Assembly (NCBI GenBank): GCA_902625885.1
Contig: CACODE010000014.1
Coordinates: 1-41,107, forward strand
Direction: 5' to 3'
DNA: 41,107 nucleotides
Source of the DNA: an uncultured Candidatus Poseidoniales archaeon
GTDB lineage: Archaea; Thermoplasmatota; Poseidoniia; Poseidoniales; Poseidoniaceae
The position numbers were made by a program, and so were the translations under genes. A model generated the notes under the pieces. It searched no databases and was not told the DNA's origin. It saw nothing but the letters and a program-made list of their open reading frames with translations. Each line of letters starts with the position of its first letter. The stretch's first letter is position 1. Shown here piece by piece: positions 31,931-38,406 of the stretch.

Positions 31931-32233
31931 TCAGTTCTTCAGGACGTTGACGTCGTCCAACGTGATCGATTCGTGTTGCCCGTACATGGCAAGGAAAATG
32001 GCCAAGCCGATGGCGACCTCGCTGGCCGCAATGGCGATGGCAAAAATGGTGTAGACCCAACCGGTCGTATCGCCGTGATGAACGGCCGCCGCCGCAAATT
32101 GCATGTTGGCGGCGTTAAGCATCAATTCGATGCACATCAGCACGATGATGGCGTTCTTTCTCGTGAAGGCGCCGGCAAGGCCAATGACAAACAACAGCGC
32201 AGATAGACCGGATACCCACGCCGGGTCGATCAT
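31931..32233 (-). CDS. nuoK: NADH-quinone oxidoreductase-like complex, subunit K
   Basis: A three-helix membrane subunit homologous to MrpC. It shows LSALLFVIGLAGAFTRKNAIIVLMCIELMLNAANM, with the conserved Glu of TM2 (CIELMLNA), and FAIAIAASEVAIGLAIFLAMY with the second conserved Glu in TM3. 100 residues, the standard length. The ATG at 32233 overlaps the stop of the upstream nuoJ second half (ATGA); nuoL starts about 11 nt after its stop. Confidence 0.95.
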   Translation of the reverse strand: MIDPAWVSGLSALLFVIGLAGAFTRKNAIIVLMCIELMLNAANMQFAAAAVHHGDTTGWVYTIFAIAIAASEVAIGLAIFLAMYGQHESITLDDVNVLKN

Positions 32234-32499
32234 TCCTCTTCACCCCCAAACTCCCACAGGAGGTTCTCCATGCGTTCGTCTCGTACGAGGTAGGCCGCGC
32301 CCATCATGGCCATGGCCATCAGAAGACCGAGCGCCAAGAGAGCGAAGCCCCACTCAAAAAGGAGCGATTCAGCAAGGCCGATGGTGGTCGGAGTGGTGGA
32401 AGCCGGTTCAGACCAAACACCTTCTTCGTTGAGCACCGCCACGAGGATGAAGCCAAAAGCAACAAGCCCGAGACGGGTGAACAACGAGGTGAACTTCAT
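32230..32499 (-). CDS. nuoJ2: NADH-quinone oxidoreductase-like complex, subunit J, C-terminal half as separate gene
   Basis: 89 residues with two hydrophobic helices (RLGLVAFGFILVAVL and WGFALLALGLLMAMAMMGAAYLV), matching the last part of NuoJ (TM4-TM5 region, ending near the conserved GAAYLVR). It overlaps the first-half gene by four bases (ATGA) and nuoK likewise. NuoJ split into two genes is known in archaeal complexes (for example FpoJ-N and FpoJ-C of Methanosarcina), so this is a natural split rather than a frameshift: both halves have their own start and stop in the usual coupling arrangement. Confidence 0.82.
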   Translation of the reverse strand: MKFTSLFTRLGLVAFGFILVAVLNEEGVWSEPASTTPTTIGLAESLLFEWGFALLALGLLMAMAMMGAAYLVRDERMENLLWEFGGEEE

Positions 32500-32771
32500 T
32501 CAAAGTCCTCCTCGAGAATTTGGCGCCGCGTGAGCATGATACCGAAAAGAACCACCAACCCCACGCTGGCGAGGTAAACCAAAATTTGAATGGCGGCGAG
32601 AAATTCCGCACCCAGCAGGATGAAAATACCGGACACCGCCATGAAGCAGAAAATCAACGAAAGCATCGAATGTGCGACGCGTTGAGCGAAAATGAGGCCG
32701 AGCGCTCCACCGAGGGTGATGGCTGCAAACAGGAAAAACACACCTGTTTCAGCAGCGCTGGCCACGTCCAT
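32496..32771 (-). CDS. nuoJ1: NADH-quinone oxidoreductase-like complex, subunit J, N-terminal half as separate gene
   Basis: 91 residues with three hydrophobic helices: GVFFLFAAITLGGALGLIF, HSMLSLIFCFMAVSGIFILL and FLAAIQILVYLASVGLVVLFGIML. The GAEFLAAIQILVYLASVGLV segment is the NuoJ TM3 pi-bulge region. The start is the ATG at 32771 (MDVASAAETG), one base after the nuoI stop; a frame reaching 32966 is the shadow of nuoI. It ends with a charged RRQILEEDFE and couples by ATGA to the second half. Confidence 0.88.
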   Translation of the reverse strand: MDVASAAETGVFFLFAAITLGGALGLIFAQRVAHSMLSLIFCFMAVSGIFILLGAEFLAAIQILVYLASVGLVVLFGIMLTRRQILEEDFE

Positions 32772-32772
32772 T

Positions 32773-33822
32773 CTAAGCGTCCCCCTTCGCGGCTTTTGCT
32801 GAGGCTTTGGCCGCCTCGGCCGCTTTTGTGGCGCTGTCGTTCTTGTCTGCATCAGCGGCGGCCTTGGCTGCTTTGGCAGCCTTTTTCGCTCGCTTCTCTC
32901 GCTCCTTGGAGGCTCGCTTTGCCAACTCTGCGTCGACGGCTTCCTGATGAACGCCGGGCAGGACACGGGTGCGAGATGCGTCGAACCACAGGTCTTGCCG
33001 GGTGAAACCGGACATACCGTCGTATTCGTTGGTCATGAAAAAGGACGTGAAGCCACAGGCTTCCATGCACAAACCGCAGAACATGCAGCGGCCAAGGTCG
33101 ATTCTGCCCGAAACGATCTGATCGTCGGCAGGGTAGAGTTCAGCGGCAGCGATAATGGCCTCCTCTCCGGAGTCGTTCCATCGCACGGTGGCGTTATCGC
33201 CCGACAAGTCCAGAACTTCAGCAAATCGCCATTCCTCTGGTGCATCGGCGTGGGCCGTAACGTGGTTGAAGGAGTCGAGCTCCGCCATCACTTCGGGCAC
33301 TTCAACCGCTGCGAATTTACCGACCTCAAGTTCTGCTCCAAACCCGGCGTTCTCGCCTTGAGCGTTGTCGAGAACGTCAACGCGAAGTTCGGTGGTCATG
33401 TGAAGGCAGTCGTTAGGGCACACGTTAACGCACATCTTGCACGCCGTGCACGTTTCCCAAATGACGCCAATGCGTCCGTTGTAGTTTCCGGGGACGAACA
33501 ACCACGGCTCCATGTCTTCAAGACGTTCGTAGGGGTACTGCACGGTTTGCGGTTTCCAAAGCGTGGGTTTGAGATCGGAAGTAACACGATCGGGTGCAAA
33601 CTCTTGACGGCTGATGTCGTTCATGTCAGCGGTGGCTGATGCTCGAGCTCGGCTGCCGTCGTCGAGGAACTCTGGATGTGACGTGTTGTGGTAGGCACCG
33701 AGTCGCTTACCGAACCGCTTGCCGATGAAAGGAAACGTTCGCAACGCTGTGATCAGCGTGATTTTGAACGGGTACCAAAACAAGTTTCTGAAATTAGGCT
33801 GTGCGTGTGGATGCATTGGCAT
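32773..33822 (-). CDS. nuoI: NADH-quinone oxidoreductase-like complex, subunit I (2 x 4Fe-4S), with insertion and Ala/Lys tail
   Basis: A ferredoxin-like subunit carrying clusters N6a/N6b. Cluster motif one is CTACKMCVNVCP (Cys125-Cys135), motif two CMFCGLCMEACG (Cys246-Cys256), where the usual final Pro is Gly. In ordinary NuoI the two motifs are about 30-40 residues apart; here 110, so about 75 residues are inserted (around 145-235, acidic, beta-like). The protein ends in a 50-residue Ala/Lys-rich, probably helical tail (KKAAKAAKAAADADKND and similar). 349 residues against roughly 160-180 usual. The ATG at 33822 precedes a nuoI-like N-terminus with an LFWYPFKITLITAL amphipathic helix. Confidence 0.92.
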   Translation of the reverse strand: MPMHPHAQPNFRNLFWYPFKITLITALRTFPFIGKRFGKRLGAYHNTSHPEFLDDGSRARASATADMNDISRQEFAPDRVTSDLKPTLWKPQTVQYPYERLEDMEPWLFVPGNYNGRIGVIWETCTACKMCVNVCPNDCLHMTTELRVDVLDNAQGENAGFGAELEVGKFAAVEVPEVMAELDSFNHVTAHADAPEEWRFAEVLDLSGDNATVRWNDSGEEAIIAAAELYPADDQIVSGRIDLGRCMFCGLCMEACGFTSFFMTNEYDGMSGFTRQDLWFDASRTRVLPGVHQEAVDAELAKRASKEREKRAKKAAKAAKAAADADKNDSATKAAEAAKASAKAAKGDA

Positions 33823-33831
33823 GGTTTCACC

Positions 33832-35352
33832 TCACTCCCGCCCCGGGGCTACCGTCCCCGCGGCTTTGTCCGTATGGACGTGGAACATGCGTTCCTGATT
33901 GATCGATTTGTCCTCATCGTTGAGGTACACCACGAAGAGGCCGAGCCAGAACAACGTGGTCAGGATGGGGACAAGAGAAGGGATGCCAAAGGCGCCCCAA
34001 GCCATGCCGCCACCGATGTCGTCGTAGGCCGACATGCCTTCGGGATTGAACAGGTAAAGCCTGTAAACGAACGCAAGAATGACCTGGAGCACGGCCAGCG
34101 GGAGAAGCATTCGCCAACCGAATTCCAGGATTTGGTCGGTTCGGATACGGGCGAGCGAGAATCGAGCCCACACAAAGACGATGAGGAAGACCAGCCATGC
34201 TTTCACGAGGGTTACAACGGCTCCGGGCACCAGCGTGAGAAGTTCACCAAGCGCCGGAGAAAGCGTGCCTATCGTGCCCTGGAAGGGCAGGTGCCAGCCA
34301 CCGAGGAAGAAGTGCGTGAAGAGGAAACAGGCGGCATAAGTCCGGATGTATTCAGCCATGAACAGCATGCCAAAGCGCATGCCACCGTATTCCGTCCACC
34401 AGCCTTCCACCAGTTCAGCCTCCGCTTCGGGCATGTCAAACGGCACCCGCTCGACTTCAGCGATCATGGTGACAAGGAACAGAACGGCGGCAAGCGGCAT
34501 CAGGAAAATATTCCAAGCACCAGCGGCATGTTGGAAGTGAATGCTCTCAACGATGTTGAACGTCCCGGACAGGATGGCCACAGAGAGCAACGTCAGGAGA
34601 AGGGGGATTTCGTAGGCGGTCAGTTGGGCCGCCGAACGAATACCGCCGATGAGGGTGTACTTGTTGTTGGAAGACCAACCGGCGAAGAACACCCCAATGG
34701 GGGCGATACCAAAGATGGCGATGGCGTAGAGAATGGACAGGTCGGGGTTTGTGGCGTAAATGCCGCTTGACAGTGGGATCATGCCCAGAATCAGCAGCGT
34801 CGAGGAAACGATGAGGAACGGCGAGACCTCGAAGATAAGGCGGTCTGCACGCTGGGGCACCATGTGCTCTTTGACAAGGAACTTCATGCCGTCCGCCACG
34901 TTTTGGAAGAACCCTGGCAAGATGGTCTTCCCCATCCATGAGCGGTTGTTTACACGGTCGACGGTCGGGAAGTTCTCGTCGCGATTACCGAAGTTCTTGT
35001 TCAGCCATTTGTTGACAATGCCGATCGGTTTTCCAAGGCCAAAGGGCAGCATGTTCCACCACTCACCGGCCGTAACGCCGTTTTCGCCAACCCACAGCGA
35101 GCGCAGTGCCGTGGTGGCCCCGTACCGGTCTTGCATGCGAGCGACGGCCTTCCTTTCAATCCAAAGAATGGCGAATTGGGAAAAGAAGAGCATCAAGAAC
35201 ACCACGTTGGTCAACGCAAACGTGGCGGCGGCGAACGACAAACTGCCAGCGCTCTCCTCGAGCGGTGTGCCTTCAAGCGCTCCGATGATGGCGGAACGCA
35301 ACAGACCGTCCTTGCTGAGGAAGAAACCGACGAGGTCGTACTTGTCGTCCAT
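33832..35352 (-). CDS. nuoH: NADH-quinone oxidoreductase-like complex, subunit H, with insertion after TM1
   Basis: The membrane subunit joining the arm to the quinone site. Conserved blocks are LWIERKAVARMQDRYG, FQNVADGMKFLVKEHMVPQRAD, SSNNKYTLIGGIRSAAQLTAYEIPLLL, ERVPFDMPEAEAELVEGWWTEYGGMRFGMLF and FVWARFSLARIRTDQILEFGWRMLLPLA. Between DRYG and the ADG motif, where other NuoH proteins have about 15 residues, there are roughly 80 (about 79-150, including VGENGVTAGEWWNMLPFGLG). 506 residues against about 325 usual; the rest of the extra length is N- and C-terminal. No frameshift: the conserved blocks on both sides share one frame. Confidence 0.93.
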   Translation of the reverse strand: MDDKYDLVGFFLSKDGLLRSAIIGALEGTPLEESAGSLSFAAATFALTNVVFLMLFFSQFAILWIERKAVARMQDRYGATTALRSLWVGENGVTAGEWWNMLPFGLGKPIGIVNKWLNKNFGNRDENFPTVDRVNNRSWMGKTILPGFFQNVADGMKFLVKEHMVPQRADRLIFEVSPFLIVSSTLLILGMIPLSSGIYATNPDLSILYAIAIFGIAPIGVFFAGWSSNNKYTLIGGIRSAAQLTAYEIPLLLTLLSVAILSGTFNIVESIHFQHAAGAWNIFLMPLAAVLFLVTMIAEVERVPFDMPEAEAELVEGWWTEYGGMRFGMLFMAEYIRTYAACFLFTHFFLGGWHLPFQGTIGTLSPALGELLTLVPGAVVTLVKAWLVFLIVFVWARFSLARIRTDQILEFGWRMLLPLAVLQVILAFVYRLYLFNPEGMSAYDDIGGGMAWGAFGIPSLVPILTTLFWLGLFVVYLNDEDKSINQERMFHVHTDKAAGTVAPGRE

Positions 35353-35361
35353 GATATCACC

Positions 35362-36501
35362 TCAACGATCGGTCTCCCCGATGCACGGATCGAAACTGCC
35401 CATGATGGCGGGTATGTCAGCCACTTTGTAACCAATCATGGTCTTAGCAACATAGGGAATGGTGATGAACATCGGTGAACGAATCGACAACCGGTAGGGG
35501 TTTTTCCCCCGGCTGTCGCCGCCGCCCTGAATGTAAAATTGTGAGGCTCCTCGGGTGCACTCGTAGTTCGAGAAACCGGTGGCGCCTTCCGGAGCACGGG
35601 AGGGGGCTTTGGTGAGAATCATCTTGTCGCCCTTGGCGTAATTGGTGTTTTTCCCCCCGGGAATTTTCTCGATGGCGTCGAGGATCATGCGGCACGATTG
35701 GCGCATTTCTTCCATGCGAACACGGTAGCGGTCGTAACAGTCCGCACCCTTGACCGATGTCGGTTTTTCAACCGCCGGCTCCCAATCCACCTGGTCGTAA
35801 ACGGAGTAAGGGTGCGCCCAGCGAACGTCGTAATTGACGCCAGCCGCCCGCACGTTGGGGCCCGAGACGCCGGCGTTGACCATTTCCTCGGCGTTGGCGT
35901 AGCCAACACCCTGCAAGCGAACCAGCCAGATGGTGGATTCGTCCAGCATCATCTCGTATTCGTCGATGCGGTGCTCGAACAGTTTTGTCTTGGCGATAAG
36001 GCGGTCGGCAAAACCGATCGGGATGTCTCGCTTGATGCCACCAACCCTCGGGAAGTTGTAGTGCATTCGCGAACCGCCGAGTTCTTGCAGAAGGTCGAGG
36101 AACATTTCTCGGTCTCGCATGCACCACGTCATGAGCGTCAAGCTGCCGATATCCGGACCGTAGGCGCCCAACCACATCAAGTGAGAAGCAAGGCGCTGAC
36201 ATTCTGCCGCGATGAGGCGAACGTATTCAGCACGCTCGGGCACCTCCACCTCCAACAAATCCTCGGCAGCGTAAATGTAGGAATTGGCCCAAGTCATGGC
36301 GCTGACGTAGCAAAGGCGGTCACAGTACGGCGTGATTTGGGTGAAGTCGCGGGCTTCGGCGATCTTCTCAACGCCTCGATGAATGTAGCCAAGTTCCGCC
36401 TCAGTGTCAACCACGGTTTCGCCGTCAACTTTGACCCGGAGAGTCCACAGACCGTGCGTCATGGGGTGCTGAGGGCCCATCGTGATCCACATTTGCGCCA
36501 T
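35362..36501 (-). CDS. nuoD: NADH-quinone oxidoreductase-like complex, subunit D (49 kDa)
   Basis: A quinone-site subunit related to the [NiFe]-hydrogenase large subunit. It shows MGPQHPMTHGLWTLRV with the quinone-binding His, ELGYIHRGVEKIAE, YCDRLCYVSAMTWANSY, RLASHLMWLGAYGPDIGSLT, the RGASQFYIQGGGDS loop with RLSIRSP, and the C-terminal SFDPCIGETDR. 379 residues. The start is the ATG at 36501, 9 nt after nuoC's stop. NiFe-hydrogenase cysteine pairs are absent, so this is complex I rather than a hydrogenase. Confidence 0.95.
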   Translation of the reverse strand: MAQMWITMGPQHPMTHGLWTLRVKVDGETVVDTEAELGYIHRGVEKIAEARDFTQITPYCDRLCYVSAMTWANSYIYAAEDLLEVEVPERAEYVRLIAAECQRLASHLMWLGAYGPDIGSLTLMTWCMRDREMFLDLLQELGGSRMHYNFPRVGGIKRDIPIGFADRLIAKTKLFEHRIDEYEMMLDESTIWLVRLQGVGYANAEEMVNAGVSGPNVRAAGVNYDVRWAHPYSVYDQVDWEPAVEKPTSVKGADCYDRYRVRMEEMRQSCRMILDAIEKIPGGKNTNYAKGDKMILTKAPSRAPEGATGFSNYECTRGASQFYIQGGGDSRGKNPYRLSIRSPMFITIPYVAKTMIGYKVADIPAIMGSFDPCIGETDR

Positions 36502-36510
36502 GATATCGCC

Positions 36511-37170
36511 TCACTTAACCCGGCCCTCGTCGGTTGGCTTGCGAAGAAAGCCCTGGGCATCGTCGTACATCTCGTTGAAATCGTGGTAGCGAATTTTGTG
36601 CTGTTTTTGCAAGGGATGGAATCCGTCAGGGCTGTCGTGCGGATTCAAGACCCGATGCATGTTGTCGTGGCCCTCGAATTGGATGCCGACCAAATCCCAC
36701 GTTTCTTTTTCGTTCCAGTCCGCTCCCACCCAGATGTCCTGAATACTCGGGACCGTTGGGTTCTCTCCCTGAGGAAGCGAGACCACGGCTTCAACCTCAA
36801 GAGGTACATCGGCGCCGTTGAGTTGTTCAGCAACATGCACGGTGTGCGTGTGCGGCTTTTGATCGACCACCGGCTGGCGCAGGAAGTGGTAAACGACTTC
36901 CCAGCCTCGCTCCGCACCGCCTTCCGGGTAGTGTGTTCCGGTGACCATCGAACAGTAGTTCACGCCGAGGTCAAATCGGAGGTGCTTGGCGACGGCGACC
37001 CAGTGCTGTGGTGGTGCGACCACCCTGGTAAACGCCATTTTGTAGGCGTTGTTGTGGTGCTCGACGGTCGCTTGAACGTCGGAGCCCCCAAAACGCTCGT
37101 TGATGCTGTTGGCAGCGTGCTCTGCCGCTGCCTCTGCTTGTTCGTTGGAAATCCGCATGCCCATGCTCAA
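36511..37170 (-). CDS. nuoC: NADH-quinone oxidoreductase-like complex, subunit C (30 kDa)
   Basis: A peripheral-arm subunit. Its signature is ADWNEKETWDLVGIQFEGH with MHRVLNPHD (compare the ERE.D..G..F.GHP.L.R.. motif of NuoC). The usual ERE/YDM is WNEKETWDLVG here. An N-terminal 80-residue region is less conserved. The ATG at 37170 overlaps the nuoB stop (ATGA); the stop is 9 nt before nuoD. NuoC and NuoD are separate genes, not fused. Confidence 0.92.
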   Translation of the reverse strand: MSMGMRISNEQAEAAAEHAANSINERFGGSDVQATVEHHNNAYKMAFTRVVAPPQHWVAVAKHLRFDLGVNYCSMVTGTHYPEGGAERGWEVVYHFLRQPVVDQKPHTHTVHVAEQLNGADVPLEVEAVVSLPQGENPTVPSIQDIWVGADWNEKETWDLVGIQFEGHDNMHRVLNPHDSPDGFHPLQKQHKIRYHDFNEMYDDAQGFLRKPTDEGRVK

Positions 37171-37760
37171 TCCTCTCCAACGATGATGGGTTTGTCGCCC
37201 TTGCGCCCGCTGCTTGGCGCTGCGCCGATTCGAATGATTTTTTCACGGAGCAACCCGAAACCGTCGATGAGGGCTTCGGGTCGCGGTGGGCATCCCGGGA
37301 CGTAAACATCAACGGGAATGACGGTGTCGACACCTTCCAAGATGTTGTAAGATTGGAAGTACGGCCCTCCTGAAATGGCGCATTCACCCATCGCAATGCA
37401 GTACTTTGGTTCGGGCATCTGCTCCCAAAGACGGACGATTTTGTCGGCGAATTTCTTGCTGATGGGGCCGTTGACAAGCAGAACGTCGGACTGCCTTGGA
37501 GAGGAACGGAACAGCACACCAAACCGGTCGCCGTCAAACCGAGGTGTGGCGGCGGCCGCCATCTCGATAGCGCAGCACTTGATGCCCAAGTGGAGCGTGA
37601 AGAGCGACTTTCGGCCGGCCCAGTTGAAGTAGCGGCCCGCTAAAACGCTCAGGAACTGTTTGATTTTCGTGGCCTTCAGCGCTTCGTCGGTGACGTCACC
37701 TACCATCTCGACAAGCGCCCGACTGTTGAACGCAGCGTAATTTTCGTCCTGACCCGCCAT
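37167..37760 (-). CDS. nuoB: NADH-quinone oxidoreductase-like complex, subunit B (N2 cluster)
   Basis: Carries cluster N2 next to the quinone site. The four ligands are visible: GIKCCAIEM (Cys62, Cys63), MGECAISGG (Cys127) and VPGCPPRPEALI (Cys157). FGVLFRSSPRQSDVLLVNGP is the conserved central segment. The start is the ATG at 37760 (MAGQDENY); the longer frame to 37958 overlaps nuoA and is a shadow. 197 residues, slightly long, with a 40-residue N-terminal extension of acidic helices. Confidence 0.95.
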   Translation of the reverse strand: MAGQDENYAAFNSRALVEMVGDVTDEALKATKIKQFLSVLAGRYFNWAGRKSLFTLHLGIKCCAIEMAAAATPRFDGDRFGVLFRSSPRQSDVLLVNGPISKKFADKIVRLWEQMPEPKYCIAMGECAISGGPYFQSYNILEGVDTVIPVDVYVPGCPPRPEALIDGFGLLREKIIRIGAAPSSGRKGDKPIIVGED

Positions 37761-37770
37761 GCTTCTCACC

Positions 37771-38247
37771 TCAGATGTAAATGCGGCCCCGCTTGCGGAA
37801 AACATACCACACGCCCAGCGACATGGTCGTGAAGAAAATTGCGAGGGTGAAAAGGGCGTCGGTTGCCTTGTTGATGGCGTTGGCGTCCTCAACGCCCGCA
37901 GCCGTTGCATCCGAAGCCACCATGCCGCCCAAAACCAAGAACATGAAGGCCACGTCAAAGACGAGGAAGATGATGGCGTACCAGTAGTACTGGAAGTGGA
38001 ATTGGATCATGGCTTCACCCACGGGTTCGCTGCCGCACTCAAAGGTGGTCAGCCGGCGCGGGTAGAGGCTGTGGTCCCGCTCGTAGCCCTCCAGCAGGTA
38101 CGACCGCGTGATGTGGGGGCGGGCCGGGTCCACCTTGGGTCGGACGACCCACGTGATGAGGAAATTTGTCAGGGGCATAATGATGCCAACGACGGTGAGG
38201 AAACCAATGGAAAGGTATGCACTCGGCACAGATTCAAGCCCCGACAT
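37771..38247 (-). CDS. nuoA: NADH-quinone oxidoreductase-like complex, subunit A
   Basis: A three-helix membrane subunit and first gene of the operon. It shows the conserved TTFECGSEPVGEAMIQFHFQYYWYAIIFLVFDVAFMFL (Cys and the Glu/Asp of TM2) and a third helix LFTLAIFFTTMSLGVWYVF. The start is set at MSGLESVP (38247), preceded by GGGGGTGA; the 31 in-frame codons upstream are not NuoA-like. The operon runs nuoA-B-C-D-H-I-J1-J2-K-L-M-N without nuoE, nuoF or nuoG. Confidence 0.94.
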   Translation of the reverse strand: MSGLESVPSAYLSIGFLTVVGIIMPLTNFLITWVVRPKVDPARPHITRSYLLEGYERDHSLYPRRLTTFECGSEPVGEAMIQFHFQYYWYAIIFLVFDVAFMFLVLGGMVASDATAAGVEDANAINKATDALFTLAIFFTTMSLGVWYVFRKRGRIYI

Positions 38248-38406
38248 CGGTTCACCCCCAAGGAACGCATACGCTCCTTTGTAACAGCGACTTGAAACCC
38301 CTCCATAAGCGTTGTCTGTCGCCTTCGTGCAAAGGCCCACTGAATCAGGGTTGAAACATGCTCGTAGTGCATCGTTTTTGTGCGTGACTGCAGGCGACCG
38401 CTTGGC

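Noticed and set aside
32772-32966. N-terminal extension of nuoJ1 by 65 codons
   Set aside because: The extra codons are basic, Pro-rich and overlap nuoI in another frame; the ATG at 32771 begins the NuoJ-like sequence.
33688-34770. Open frame of 360 codons opposite nuoH and nuoI
   Set aside because: Crosses the boundary of two conserved genes in antisense; no domain seen.
35698-37305. Open frame of 535 codons on the + strand opposite nuoD, nuoC and nuoB
   Set aside because: Spans three conserved genes in antisense and lacks recognisable motifs.
37761-37958. N-terminal extension of nuoB
   Set aside because: Overlaps conserved nuoA codons; NuoB similarity begins after the ATG at 37760.
38248-38406. 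Gap upstream of nuoA searched for a small RNA or promoter
   Set aside because: Apart from the Shine-Dalgarno at nuoA, no convincing TATA box or hairpin was found by eye.
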